Below are positions 49,637 to 58,907 of a DNA stretch of 64,000 nt, one piece after another. Numbering within the stretch: the first letter of the stretch is position 1; each line of letters opens with the position of its first letter. Source of the DNA: Lysobacter spongiicola DSM 21749 (lineage in GTDB: Bacteria > Pseudomonadota > Gammaproteobacteria > Xanthomonadales > Xanthomonadaceae); NCBI RefSeq assembly GCF_900167055.1, contig NZ_FUXP01000001.1:434001-498000 (forward strand), read 5' to 3'. The notes under the pieces are model-generated. The model saw only the letters and a list, made by a program, of their open reading frames with translations. It was not told where the DNA came from and searched no databases. The position numbers and the translations under genes are program-made.

Positions 49637-51040
49637 ATGGAGTTTCTGATCGTGCTGGCGGCGCTGGCCTTCCTGATGTTCGTGGCCTACCGCGGCTACA
49701 GCGTCATCCTGTTCGCGCCTGTCGCCGCACTGGGCGCGGTGCTGCTGACCGATCCCACCCTGGTCGCGCCGATGTTCACCGGCCTGTTCATGGACAAGAT
49801 GGTCGGCTTCCTGAAGGCCTACTTCCCGGTGTTCCTGCTGGGCGCGATCTTCGGCAAGGTCATCGAGCTGTCGGGCTTTTCCAAGGCGATTGTTGCCGCC
49901 ACGATCCGGCTGTTCGGTGCCAGCCGGGCGATCCTCTCGATCGTGGTGGTCTGCGCGATGCTCACCTACGGCGGCGTCTCGCTGTTCGTGGTGGTGTTCG
50001 CGGTCTACCCCTTCGCCGCCGAGCTGTTCCGCCAGAGCAACATCCCGAAGCGGCTGATCCCCGGCACCATCGCGCTGGGTGCCTTCACCTTCACCATGGA
50101 CGCCCTGCTCGGCACCCCGCAGATCCAGAACATCATCCCGACCACCTTCTTCGGAACCGACACCTGGGCGGCGCCCTGGCTGGGCACCATCGGCGGCATC
50201 TTCATCCTCGTGGTCGGGCTTGCCTACCTGGACTGGCGGCGACGTGCCGCGCTGGACAAGGGAGAGGGCTACGGCGATCCGGCCAAACTGCTGAACGAGC
50301 CGACGCCGTTCGCGGGCGGCAAACTGGCCAACCCGCTGATCGCGGTCCTGCCGCTGGTCATGGTGGGCGTGACCAACAAACTTTTCACCCACTGGATTCC
50401 CGCCTATTACGGCGAGAGCCATTCGTTCGATCCGGCTGTCATCGGGGACACCGCACCCGTGGTGCAACAGATCTCTTCGGTGACCGCGATCTGGGCGGTG
50501 GAAGGCGCACTGCTGGTCGGCATCCTCACGGTGCTGGCATTCGCGTGGAAGCCGGTAATGACCACCTTCGCCGAAGGCACCCGTACCGCCATCGGCGGCG
50601 CGTTGCTGGCAGCGATGAACACCGCGTCGGAGTATGGCTTCGGCGCGGTCATCGCGGCCCTGCCCGGCTTCCTCGTCGTGGCCAATGCGCTGGGCGCAAT
50701 TCCCGATCCATTGGTCAACGAGGCGATCACCGTCACCGCGCTGGCCGGCATCACCGGCTCGGCGTCCGGTGGCATGAGCATCGCACTGGCCGCGATGGCC
50801 GATACCTTCATCGCGAACGCGAATGCCGCCGGCATCCCGATGGAGGTGCTGCACCGCGTCGCGGCGATGGCCTCCGGCGGCATGGACACGCTGCCCCACA
50901 ACGGCGCGGTCATCACCCTGCTGGCCGTCACCGGCCTGACCCATCGACAGGCCTACAAGGACATCTTCGCGATCACCATCATCAAAACGCTGGCGGTCAT
51001 GGTGATCATCGGCGTGTTCTACGCGACCGGGATCGTCTGA
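49637..51040 (+). CDS. GntP-family permease
   Basis: A 467-residue inner-membrane transporter with about 12-14 hydrophobic segments and GntP-family signatures (LTYGGVSLFVVVFAVYPFA, GALLAAMNTASEYGFGAVIA, GITGSASGGMSIALAAMAD, GGMDTLPHNGAVITLLAVT). GntP relatives carry gluconate, fructuronate or D-3-hydroxybutyrate. The neighbouring oligomer hydrolase favours hydroxybutyrate here, but that is inference. GGAG precedes the ATG at 49637. It ends 12 bp before the convergent porin remnant. Confidence 0.92.
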   Translation: MEFLIVLAALAFLMFVAYRGYSVILFAPVAALGAVLLTDPTLVAPMFTGLFMDKMVGFLKAYFPVFLLGAIFGKVIELSGFSKAIVAATIRLFGASRAILSIVVVCAMLTYGGVSLFVVVFAVYPFAAELFRQSNIPKRLIPGTIALGAFTFTMDALLGTPQIQNIIPTTFFGTDTWAAPWLGTIGGIFILVVGLAYLDWRRRAALDKGEGYGDPAKLLNEPTPFAGGKLANPLIAVLPLVMVGVTNKLFTHWIPAYYGESHSFDPAVIGDTAPVVQQISSVTAIWAVEGALLVGILTVLAFAWKPVMTTFAEGTRTAIGGALLAAMNTASEYGFGAVIAALPGFLVVANALGAIPDPLVNEAITVTALAGITGSASGGMSIALAAMADTFIANANAAGIPMEVLHRVAAMASGGMDTLPHNGAVITLLAVTGLTHRQAYKDIFAITIIKTLAVMVIIGVFYATGIV

Positions 51041-51052
51041 GCCGCGGGTGGA

Positions 51053-52093
51053 TCAGAAATCCAGCTGGCCCCAGATCCCGACTTCCGTGGCGCGGAGCTG
51101 CCGGGAGGGCGACGCGCTCTCCTGCCGCTTCCCGACCAGGGCGATGCGGAGGTGCGGTGACTTCCGCCATTCCAGGCCGACCTGGCTGTAGCGGTCCTTG
51201 CGCCGCGGGTCCTGCCGGGTGCTCGGGTCGGCCCGATCGTGCCGCGCAAACAGCGCGAAGTCGGGCCGGATCCGGTAGCTGCCCCAGGCGGACCACCCAC
51301 GCGCCGCGTCGGGCAGTGGCGAGGTCACCCTGTTCCAGTTGTCCGCGCGGACGAACTGCGCACCCAGTCGAAACCGCTCATCCGTCCACGCCACGACCGC
51401 GGTCGATCGCCGCGCGGTGTGGTACCTGGTTGCCGTGCCGTCGGCGAGCGCACGGGTGCCGCGGTAGCCACCGACGGCCAACGTCAGGCCATCACCCGAC
51501 CACCCCACCCGCGCCTCGTAATTGACGCGGCCGTCGGTGTCCGGTCGCTTGAACCCTGCGCCGGTGACCGCCGACAGCGCCCAGTCCACCCCACCGCCGG
51601 CGCGCCCGTTCAGGTGCAGGCCCCAGTCCGCCGGCGCACCGACACCGAGCCGGGATACCAGCCCGGGGTCTACGTAGCGATAGCCATTGAGACCGGCCAC
51701 GAACTATATCCACGGGGTAGGCGCACTGCCCAGCCGGAGCGTGGCACGATCGGCAAACCGTCGCTGCAGGTAGGCATGGCGGAGCCACAGGTCGGTCGGG
51801 TCACTGTTCCGGGTCCAGTTGATGTCGGTGGTGGCATGAATCGACCAGCGCTCGTCGATCCGATGGTCGAGGTTGATGTAGAAGCGCTTGAGCTCCATGG
51901 CCACCCCTTCGTCCCGGCTGGAAGTCCCCTCGCGCCGCAGGTCGCTCGCATTGACGAACAGCCGGGCCGACACGGAGGTATGCGGGGGCGGTTCGGTCGC
52001 CGCATCCCCCTGCTGGGCACGCGCCGGAACGCTGATGGCCAGTATCGCGGCAACAATGGCCACGCGCCGCCTGGGCCATGGACATTCCGCCAT
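51053..52093 (-). pseudogene. Outer-membrane porin-like gene with an in-frame amber codon
   Basis: A signal peptide (RRRVAIVAAILAISVPARAQ) and early beta-strands (KRFYINLDHRIDERWSIHAT, ADRATLRLGSAPTPWI) run to a TAG at 51706-51704. In the same frame the protein goes on at once (FVAGLNGYRYVDPGLVSRLG) through more strands to a terminal Phe (EVGIWGQLDF). Both halves belong to one porin of about 346 residues; only one codon separates them. A single substitution to TAG, a suppressed stop or a sequence error are the options. It follows the TsdA-like cytochrome gene; the ATG at 52093 was chosen, and a TTG at 52120 is an alternative. Confidence 0.82.
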
Positions 52094-52120
52094 CGAATTA
52101 CCGGTGCGCTCCGCCTCCAA

Positions 52121-53095
52121 CTACTGCGCGCCCTGGCCCAGCAGGCGCCCATCCACCTCCAGTCCGTAGAGCGAATGCGGACTGTCGTGGAACTTGGCAC
52201 GCGTTTCAGCCAGGTCGCCGGTATAACGCGGATCCTGCGGGCGCTCGTGTGCATTCATGTACATGGCCACGTCCCAGGCCTGCTGGTCGCTCAGGGTGTT
52301 GCCGCGCCCAAGCGGCATGTTCGCCTTGATGAAGCCGGCCGCGTTGTCGAGCTGGTGCATGCCCGCACCCCAGTTGAACGAGTCCCCGCCCCACAAGGGC
52401 GGGAACACGTACTTGCCCGCGACCTGTTGGCCTTCGCCGTTCCCGCCATGGCACAGGGCGCAGTTCTCGGCGTAGACCTGCTCGCCGCGCGCGTAGTCGG
52501 GCGGCTCCGGTGGCTCGAAGTCCTTCGCGTAGCCTGCGCCTTCCATCGCCGCGCCCACCGGGACACCCTGCGCCATCCAGAACGCATAGGTTTCCAGCGC
52601 CACCAACACCTCGTCGCCCTGCTCGGGCGGCGTACCGTCCATGCTGTAGCGGAAGCACCCCTGGAGGCGCTCCTGGAAATTGTTCACGTGCTGGTTCTTG
52701 CTGCGGTAGGCGGGGTAGCGGCCCCAAGCACCCCATAGCGGGGCGGAGTCTGGCAGCAGGCCCGCATCGATATGGCAATTGCCACATGAAAGGCCGTTCC
52801 CGACGAACTCCGGTGCATGGGTCCCGGTGTCGACGAAGATGTCGCGCCCACGCCGCACCATGTCGCCGAACGGGCCTTCGGGAATGTCATCGTGGTCGGG
52901 GGGCACGAACCCCGCGGTCTTGGCCGCCGGTTGTCCATCCTGCGGGACGCCGCCGGTTGCCCCGGCGGTCGGCGGCTCGCGCTCCACCTCGACGCGGTCA
53001 TGCTTGTATGCCGACCTCGGGGGGCGGATGTCTTCGCAGGCCACGAGGGCCAGGCTGGCGGCAATGCAGGCCAAACGGAGGACTGTCCGGTTCAT
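52121..53095 (-). CDS. Dihaem cytochrome c, thiosulfate dehydrogenase TsdA-like, lipoprotein
   Basis: A 324-residue lipoprotein (lipobox LALVAC, Cys20) with two class I cytochrome c domains: haem motifs CGNCH (104-108) and CALCH (212-216). The stretch QGCFRYSMDGTPP (Cys147) matches the TsdA motif whose Cys is an axial haem ligand in thiosulfate dehydrogenase, and YPAYRSKNQHVN is also TsdA-like. TsdA oxidises thiosulfate to tetrathionate, or the reverse. The 4-bp overlap with the preceding cytochrome gene and the ccm operon nearby support a working c-type electron chain. Direction and substrate are unproven. Confidence 0.88.
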   Translation of the reverse strand: MNRTVLRLACIAASLALVACEDIRPPRSAYKHDRVEVEREPPTAGATGGVPQDGQPAAKTAGFVPPDHDDIPEGPFGDMVRRGRDIFVDTGTHAPEFVGNGLSCGNCHIDAGLLPDSAPLWGAWGRYPAYRSKNQHVNNFQERLQGCFRYSMDGTPPEQGDEVLVALETYAFWMAQGVPVGAAMEGAGYAKDFEPPEPPDYARGEQVYAENCALCHGGNGEGQQVAGKYVFPPLWGGDSFNWGAGMHQLDNAAGFIKANMPLGRGNTLSDQQAWDVAMYMNAHERPQDPRYTGDLAETRAKFHDSPHSLYGLEVDGRLLGQGAQ

Positions 53096-53748
53096 TGCGT
53101 TCCCCCCGCCGGTACCGGCGACTGCCGCGCGAACCAGTCGGCCACCTGCTCCACTTCCTCATCGCTGAGTTCAGCTGCCAGGTGGCGCATCAGCTCCAGC
53201 GGATCGTTGGATCGGGTGCCTTCGCGCCATGCCTTGAGCTGGGCGACGATGTAGCCGGCCGGCTGCCCCGCGATCGCCGGGAAATCCTCGCCGACCCCGA
53301 TGCCGCCCGGGCCGTGGCATTGCACGCATGCCGGCACCTGGCGGTTCCAGGCCCCCCGCAATGCGATGCGCGCGCCCACGCTGCCATCCTCTCCGGGTAC
53401 CGGCCCACTCGCCGCGGCAACCGGCATGTCGGCGAAGTAGTTGGACATAGCGACCCATCCTTCCTCCCCGAGCGCCTCGGCGATGGGTTGCATGACCGCA
53501 TTCTCGCGGCGTCCATTGGTGAAGTCCTCGAGCTGCCTGCGCATGTACTCCGCATTGAGCCCTGCCAACCGCGGAAATGTCCCGGTGCCCGCACCATCGG
53601 AGCCATGGCAGGTGGCACAGGCCACGATCGCCCCATCGCCCTTTGACGCGATGATTTCAGGCGAAGCGGTTTGCGCCGAAGCACCGTGGGCAAGGAAGGC
53701 GCCTGCGGCAATGAGCGTCATTGGCAACCATTTTCGGGTCCGGGGCAT
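53092..53748 (-). CDS. Dihaem cytochrome c4-like protein (TsdB-like)
   Basis: A 218-residue periplasmic protein with a signal peptide (MTLIAAGAFLAHGASAQ) and two CxxCH haem motifs, CATCH (44-48) and CVQCH (141-145), each followed by a cytochrome c4-type fold (FPRLAGLNAEYMRRQLEDFT and FPAIAGQPAGYIVAQLKAWR). A c4-like TsdB encoded beside TsdA acts as its electron acceptor in other bacteria, which fits this pair. The ATG at 53748 was preferred over the GTG one codon earlier. It overlaps the TsdA-like gene by 4 bp. Confidence 0.9.
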   Translation of the reverse strand: MPRTRKWLPMTLIAAGAFLAHGASAQTASPEIIASKGDGAIVACATCHGSDGAGTGTFPRLAGLNAEYMRRQLEDFTNGRRENAVMQPIAEALGEEGWVAMSNYFADMPVAAASGPVPGEDGSVGARIALRGAWNRQVPACVQCHGPGGIGVGEDFPAIAGQPAGYIVAQLKAWREGTRSNDPLELMRHLAAELSDEEVEQVADWFARQSPVPAGGTQ

Positions 53749-53809
53749 CACGTCGGTCTCCTGGCAGGCGTACGCAACAGCGGCAGTTGTCGTTCAATCA
53801 TTGGATGAT

Positions 53810-54385
53810 TCACGAGTCCAGTCGCCCGACTTCCTGTCCCACCGCATCGCCCTGCGGGGTCAGCAGGTACCAGGTCCCCCACTCGTCTGTAATCCCATGG
53901 CCAGCGGTGGCGCCGATCGTCATGTCGCCGGCGTGGTGGTACAGCGGGTGGTCCTTGTAGGTCAGCTGCTCTGTTCCGTCGTCCCGGGTGATGGTGCCGA
54001 CGAGGACGGGCAGCAGGCCGCCGTCCACCGCCGGGTCACCCGGCGGAGGCAACACCGGTGCCCACTGCTCCAGGCAATCGCCGGAGCAGCCACGGCCGTC
54101 TTCGTCGCCATCGAGCATGTACACGGCGCGCCGGTTGCTGTCGGCCACGTAGTCCGCCGGGCCGCCGGCCGACATGACCGTGAGGGTGCCCGCCGACATC
54201 GTGCGCTGGGTGACGAGCGTGCCGTCCTCGACCTGGGCCGATGGCGTCTCGGGTCCCGCCATAGCGGGCGGCGCGTCTCCCAGGTTGTTTCCCTCGCCTT
54301 GCTGGTTGCAGGCGGTGGCGGCGAGTACGGCGAGCATGCACGCGGCGGCGAGGCGGCGGCGGACGGTGTTCGATGCTTGGTTCAT
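53810..54385 (-). CDS. Small lipoprotein of the COG4315 / Lipoprotein_15 family
   Basis: A 191-residue lipoprotein (lipobox LAATAC, Cys26) with one to two copies of the family pattern: [23 protein letters not shown] and [14 protein letters not shown]. The conserved Cys pair CSGDC and Trp-Pro region are present. The family is found in envelopes of many bacteria, often near cytochromes, and its function is unknown. The start overlaps the slipin stop by 4 bp, so the two are translationally coupled. The dihaem cytochrome genes follow 61 bp later on the same strand. Confidence 0.88.
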   Translation of the reverse strand: MNQASNTVRRRLAAACMLAVLAATACNQQGEGNNLGDAPPAMAGPETPSAQVEDGTLVTQRTMSAGTLTVMSAGGPADYVADSNRRAVYMLDGDEDGRGCSGDCLEQWAPVLPPPGDPAVDGGLLPVLVGTITRDDGTEQLTYKDHPLYHHAGDMTIGATAGHGITDEWGTWYLLTPQGDAVGQEVGRLDS

Positions 54386-55188
54386 GGACGGGGCTCCGTG
54401 GAAGGCGTTGTGGAAGGCGCAGGATTGGCGTGCCGGGGCTCGCGGAGCCTTGCGAGCATCGGCTCGACCAGGTCCAGCGGCAAGGGGAAGACGATGGTGG
54501 ACGTCCGCTCTCCGGCGATTTCCGTCAGCGTCTGCAGGTAGCGCAGCTGGATGGCGCGGGGGTCCTCACCCATCAGCTTGGCGGCCTGGACCAGCTTCTC
54601 CGCCGCCTGCTGTTCGCCTTCGGCATGGATGATCTTGGCCCGGCGCACGCGCTCGGCTTCGGCCTGGCGGGCAATCGCGCGCACCATGGTCTCGTTGATG
54701 TCGACATGCTTGATCTCGACGTTGGCGACCTTGATGCCCCACGCGTCGGTCTGGCTGTCCAGGATGGCGCGGATGTCGTCATTGAGCTTTTCGCGCTCGG
54801 CCAGCATCTCGTCCAGGTCGTGCTGGCCCAGCACCGATCGCAGCGTCGTCTGCGCCAGCTGGCTGGTGGCGTCGTAGAACTGTTCGACCGCGATGATCGC
54901 CTTCTGCGGATCGACCACGCGGAAGTAGACGACCGCATTGACCTGCACCGACACATTGTCCCGCGAGATCAGGTCCTGCGAGGGCACGTCCATGACGATG
55001 GTGCGCAGGTCCACCCGGACCATCTGCTGGATGCCGGGGATCAGCAGGATCAGGCCGGGGCCTTTCACCCTCCAGAAACGGCCCAGCTGGAACACCACGC
55101 CCCGCTCGTACTCGCGCAGGATCTTGATGGAGCTGAGCAGCACCATCAGGACAATGATGATGACCGGCAGGTACACGAAAAGGTTCAT
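54382..55188 (-). CDS. SPFH/Band 7 protein, slipin (stomatin-like)
   Basis: A 268-residue prokaryotic stomatin. It has a short N-terminal membrane segment ([19 protein letters not shown]), then the SPFH domain ([40 protein letters not shown]) and a C-terminal helix rich in Ala/Glu/Arg ([20 protein letters not shown]). Slipins assemble membrane microdomains and are paired with NfeD proteases, as here: it overlaps the nfeD gene by 4 bp. The Pro/Thr-rich tail is variable. Confidence 0.94.
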   Translation of the reverse strand: MNLFVYLPVIIIVLMVLLSSIKILREYERGVVFQLGRFWRVKGPGLILLIPGIQQMVRVDLRTIVMDVPSQDLISRDNVSVQVNAVVYFRVVDPQKAIIAVEQFYDATSQLAQTTLRSVLGQHDLDEMLAEREKLNDDIRAILDSQTDAWGIKVANVEIKHVDINETMVRAIARQAEAERVRRAKIIHAEGEQQAAEKLVQAAKLMGEDPRAIQLRYLQTLTEIAGERTSTIVFPLPLDLVEPMLARLREPRHANPAPSTTPSTEPRP

Positions 55189-56657
55189 CTGGAGCCTCCG
55201 TTGACGGGGGTGTCGTGCGGCGCGGCTGCCTGCAGCGGTGCCACGTGCAGGACCAGGCCGTCCACGGCCCGCACTTTGAGGATGTCGCCACGCGCGACGG
55301 GTACGTTGGAATACGCCTGCCAGACTTCGCCCCGGGTACGGACGCGACCTGCGCCGGTGAAGTCATCCAGCGCGACAGCAGGCTCGTCCAGCAGTTCGTC
55401 GACACCCGTGGTCACTGGCCGGCGCCGCGCACGTGCGGCAACCCAGACCACGCCCATGAAGGCGAGACCGCTGGCAAGGGATATCCCCACCAGCAACTGC
55501 CCCGGCACGCCGTAGCCGGGCACATCGGTATCGAACAGGATCAACGAGCCCACCACCAGCGCGGCCAGGCCGCCGATACCCAGTGCGCCGAAACTGGGCA
55601 TGGCGAACTCGGCCACCATCAGTGCGGCACCCAGCATCACCAGCGCCAGCCCCGCATAGTTCACCGGCAGCACCTGCATCGCGTACAGCGCCAGCAACAG
55701 GCAGATCGCGCCGACCACTCCCGGCACGATGGCGCCGGGGCTGTAGCCCTCGAACAGCAGGCCGTACATCCCGGCAAGCAGCAGCATGTAGGCCACGGTC
55801 GGGTTGGTGAGTACGGACAGCAACTTGAAGCGCCAGCCGGATTCCACCGTGGTGACGGGCTGGCCGCGGGTGCTCAGCTCCACCGCGCCGGCCGGCAATT
55901 GCACGCGTCGACCGTCGGCCTGCTGCAGCAGGTCCTGCAGGTCGGTCGCGACGATCTCGACCACGCCCTGCGCCAGCGCTTCGCTTGCCGTGAGGGTCGC
56001 CGCATCGCGCACCGCGCGCTCGGCAAAATCCGTGTCGCGCCCGCGCAGTTCGGCCAGGGATCGCAGGTATGAGACGGAATCGTTGGTGACCTTGCGCTCC
56101 ATTGCGCTGCCGCCCCGGCCTTGCCCGGAGGAGCCGCGGTCCGGGTCCCCGTCGCCCTGCGCCGCCTGTCCGTCTGCCGGTGCCGGATCGGGGCGGCCAT
56201 CGCGGGGCTCGCTCCCGCCCGGCGCTCCGCCGGCCGGCCCTCCACCCATCGACACCGGAGTAGCCGCCCCCAGTGAGGTCGCCGGCGCCATGGCCGCCAG
56301 GTGGGTGGCATAGAGGATGTAGGTCCCGGCGCTCGCGGCGCGTGCCCCGCTGGGGCCCACCCAGGCGATCACCGGTACCTCCGAGGCGAGGATGGCCTGA
56401 TTGATGTCGCGGGTGGAGGCATCGAGTCCGCCCGGCGTATCGATGCGCAGCACCACTGCCTCGGCACCTTCTTCGGTGGCGCGCTGCAGCCCGCGCTTCA
56501 GGTAATCGCGGGTCGCCGGGCCGATGCCGCCCTGGATCTCCAGCACCAGCACGCCACCTGCGGACGGCTCTGTACGCTCATCCTGCGAGGCGGCCGGGAA
56601 CGCAGCAACCGCCAATACGGCAATCGCCAGCAACAGGATTCGCATCCGCCGTCCCAT
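55185..56657 (-). CDS. NfeD family membrane serine protease
   Basis: A 490-residue protein of the long NfeD (1510-N protease) class, which cleaves its partner slipin. The N-terminal ClpP-like protease has the nucleophile in [13 protein letters not shown] and a general-base Lys in [14 protein letters not shown]. An unusual Gly/Pro/Asp-rich insert of about 45 residues lies between them. Then come several transmembrane helices ([20 protein letters not shown] ... [20 protein letters not shown]) and a C-terminal OB-fold. The ATG at 56657 is used; GTG 56663 or ATG 56645 are possible. It is the first gene of the leftward nfeD-slipin-lipoprotein-cytochrome run. Confidence 0.92.
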   Translation of the reverse strand: MGRRMRILLLAIAVLAVAAFPAASQDERTEPSAGGVLVLEIQGGIGPATRDYLKRGLQRATEEGAEAVVLRIDTPGGLDASTRDINQAILASEVPVIAWVGPSGARAASAGTYILYATHLAAMAPATSLGAATPVSMGGGPAGGAPGGSEPRDGRPDPAPADGQAAQGDGDPDRGSSGQGRGGSAMERKVTNDSVSYLRSLAELRGRDTDFAERAVRDAATLTASEALAQGVVEIVATDLQDLLQQADGRRVQLPAGAVELSTRGQPVTTVESGWRFKLLSVLTNPTVAYMLLLAGMYGLLFEGYSPGAIVPGVVGAICLLLALYAMQVLPVNYAGLALVMLGAALMVAEFAMPSFGALGIGGLAALVVGSLILFDTDVPGYGVPGQLLVGISLASGLAFMGVVWVAARARRRPVTTGVDELLDEPAVALDDFTGAGRVRTRGEVWQAYSNVPVARGDILKVRAVDGLVLHVAPLQAAAPHDTPVNGGSR

Positions 56658-56745
56658 GGGCACCCCGGGTGTGGGGCGACGTCATCGCCCCGGAAACCCC
56701 AGTTAACACGCCACCCTGTAAAGGTTTCGGCAACGTGCGGCCGCG

Positions 56746-57555
56746 TCACCGCAGTTCGAACGCGTCTCCATCGAGCATCGCCGGGAACTTCTGCCTGAAC
56801 CGGGCCAGCTCTGAAGCCAGCAGCGTAGTCGTGGACACGACCTCGAAGTCACTGCACTCGCTGCTCGGCTCGCCGGTAAAATCGATGACGGCGCTCTCTC
56901 CGTCGTAGTGGATCCCGTTGCCGTCGGTGCCGACGCGGTTGAGGCCGGCGACGTAGCAGAGGTTCTCGATCGCACGTGCCCGCAGCAGCGTCTTCCACGC
57001 ATGGGTGCGGGCTGAAGGCCAGTTGGCGACGTAGATCGCGAGGTCGTAGTCGAGGGCGCCGGCCCGCTCGACGTCGTAGCGGTTGCGGGAAAACACGGGG
57101 AAGCGCAGGTCGTAGCAGACCAGCGGGCAGATCCGCCAGCCTTTCCATTCCACCGTCAACCTGTCCCGGCCGGCAGCGTAGCGTTCGTGTTCGTGGGCAA
57201 AACGGAACAGGTGGCGCTTGTCGTAGGTCTGCACCTGACCGTCCGGCGTCACGAACAGCAACCGGTTGAACACCGAGTCCCCCTCCCGCACCTGGACGCT
57301 GCCGGTCACGGCGGCACCGAGCCACGCGGCCTGTTCGCGCAACCAGGCGATGGTCGGGCCGTCCATGGTTTCCGCATCGCCAGCGGCTTCGTTGGAGAAG
57401 CCGCTGGTGAAGGTCTCCGGCAGGATCGCCAGGTCGGTGATGCCGCGCAGCTGGTGCAGCAGCTCGCCGTAGTACTCCCGGTTGCCGGCGGGGTCGTGCC
57501 AGCGCGTGGCGCCCTGGACCAGGGAGATGCGGAGGTTGTTCGTCGGTTCGGACAT
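56746..57555 (-). CDS. Carbon-nitrogen hydrolase, omega-amidase (YafV-like)
   Basis: A 269-residue nitrilase-superfamily amidase. The Glu-Lys-Cys triad is visible as ILPETFTSGF (Glu47), YDKRHLF (Lys113) and PLVCYDLRFP (Cys147). YafV-type enzymes deamidate 2-oxoglutaramate left by glutamine-dependent transamination in methionine salvage. That matches the neighbouring aminotransferase gene upstream on the same strand. AAGGAT precedes the chosen start; ATG 57573 is an alternative. Confidence 0.92.
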   Translation of the reverse strand: MSEPTNNLRISLVQGATRWHDPAGNREYYGELLHQLRGITDLAILPETFTSGFSNEAAGDAETMDGPTIAWLREQAAWLGAAVTGSVQVREGDSVFNRLLFVTPDGQVQTYDKRHLFRFAHEHERYAAGRDRLTVEWKGWRICPLVCYDLRFPVFSRNRYDVERAGALDYDLAIYVANWPSARTHAWKTLLRARAIENLCYVAGLNRVGTDGNGIHYDGESAVIDFTGEPSSECSDFEVVSTTTLLASELARFRQKFPAMLDGDAFELR

Positions 57556-57610
57556 CGCGATGGATCCTTGCATGTGTCGGCAGTTGCGGCCCCAGCTTCC
57601 CCCGCCCCCC

Positions 57611-57636
57611 GTAGGAGCGACGTGAGTCGGGACGGC
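57611..57636. repeat. Single degraded GTAG REP arm
   Basis: GTAGGAGCGACGTGAGTCGG, a lone arm of the variant type seen at 27630, with one mispaired base in the stem and no clear partner arm. It lies between the aminotransferase stop and the omega-amidase start. Confidence 0.65.
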
Positions 57637-57655
57637 GGATACCCCGGGGTCGCCC

Positions 57656-58822
57656 CTAGAGCCCGCGCAGGCGCTCGATCGCCGCGCCCAGCGTGGTTTC
57701 GTTCTTCGCGAAGCACAGCCGCGCCAGCCGCTGTCCTTGTGGCGGCGCGCCATAGAACGGCGAGAGCGGGATGGCGACCACGCCATGCTCGGTGGTGAGC
57801 CAGCGACAGAACGCGGCATCGTCGAGGTCGCTCACCGCCGAGTAGTCGACCAGTTGGAAATAGCCGCCCGGTACCGGCAGTGGCCGCAGCCGGGTGGACA
57901 GCAACTGCTCGCGGAAGCGGTCGCGCTTGTCCTGGTAGAAGGCACCCAGCCCCTCATAGTGCCCCGGCTCGGCTTCGATCATCTCGGCGAACGCGACCTG
58001 CGCCGGGGTGAACGTGCAGAAGGTGTTGTACTGGTGCACCTTGCGGAACTCGGCGCTCAAGGCCGGCGGCGCTATGCAGTATCCGACCTTCCAGCCGGTG
58101 CAGTGGTAGGTCTTGCCGAAGCTCGAGACCACGAAGGCCCGCTCGCGCAGCTCCGGATGGCGCAGCGCGGACTCGTGCCGGGCGCCGTCGAAGACGATGT
58201 GTTCATAGACCTCGTCGGACAGCAGCAGGATCTCGGTGCCCCGCAGCAACTGCGTCAACGAGTCGATGTCGGCGGCCGAGAACATCGCGCCCGACGGGTT
58301 GTGCGGCGTGTTGGTCATCAGCATCCGCGTGCGCGGAGTGATGGCCGATCGCACCAGCGCCCAGTCGGGCGCGAACGTCTCCGGGTCCAGCGGCACGTGC
58401 ACCGCCACGCCGCCCGCCAGTTGGATCGCAGGTTCGTAGCAGTCGTAGCAGGGGTCGAGCACGATGACCTCGTCACCCGGCCGGACCACCGCCTGCACCG
58501 CATCGAGGATCGCCTCGCTGGCGCCGGAGGTGACGGTGATCTCCAGGTCCGCATCCGGCCGGTACCCGTAGCAGCGTTCGGTCTTGCCGGCGATCGCCTG
58601 CCTCAGCGCCGCAATGCCCGGCATCGGGGCGTACTGGTTGTGGCCATCACGCATGGCCTTCTCCAGCGCCTGGACGAGGCGCCCCGGCACTTCGAAATCC
58701 GGAAAGCCCTGACCGAGGTTGACGGCCCCGTGTTCCATCGCCAGCTGCGACATCACGGTAAAGATGTTGGTGCCGACCTTCGGCAGCTTGGAGCGGACCT
58801 GGATCGGCGGGTTCTCGGACAT
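57656..58822 (-). CDS. Pyridoxal-phosphate aminotransferase, YbdL/methionine aminotransferase type
   Basis: A 388-residue class I aminotransferase. The PLP lysine is Lys237 in VVSSFGKTYHCTGWKVGY; other landmarks are NLGQGFPDFEVP, TVTSGASEAILDAVQA and NTPHNPSGAMFS. The set matches YbdL-type methionine (or glutamine) transaminases that convert 4-methylthio-2-oxobutyrate to methionine. The omega-amidase gene downstream would remove the oxoglutaramate formed. With mtnA in the same window, this suggests a methionine-salvage role. The start at 58822 gives the family N-terminus; the longer frame upstream is not homologous. Confidence 0.93.
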   Translation of the reverse strand: MSENPPIQVRSKLPKVGTNIFTVMSQLAMEHGAVNLGQGFPDFEVPGRLVQALEKAMRDGHNQYAPMPGIAALRQAIAGKTERCYGYRPDADLEITVTSGASEAILDAVQAVVRPGDEVIVLDPCYDCYEPAIQLAGGVAVHVPLDPETFAPDWALVRSAITPRTRMLMTNTPHNPSGAMFSAADIDSLTQLLRGTEILLLSDEVYEHIVFDGARHESALRHPELRERAFVVSSFGKTYHCTGWKVGYCIAPPALSAEFRKVHQYNTFCTFTPAQVAFAEMIEAEPGHYEGLGAFYQDKRDRFREQLLSTRLRPLPVPGGYFQLVDYSAVSDLDDAAFCRWLTTEHGVVAIPLSPFYGAPPQGQRLARLCFAKNETTLGAAIERLRGL

Positions 58823-58907
58823 CTCGGGCACCTCGGATGCGGGGCCCCAGAGTCTACGGAAACACGGTGCGGTTGCATCCCATCCCTCGTCGCTGGAAAC
58901 TTCCGCC

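Noticed and set aside
47119-51525. A 1468-codon rightward open frame over the TonB receptor and permease region
   Set aside because: It reads antisense through the receptor and out of frame through the permease; both real genes have clear domains.
51704-51706. Stop-codon readthrough or pyrrolysine insertion in the porin gene
   Set aside because: Porins do not use pyrrolysine, and nothing around the TAG suggests recoding. Mutation or sequence error is more likely.
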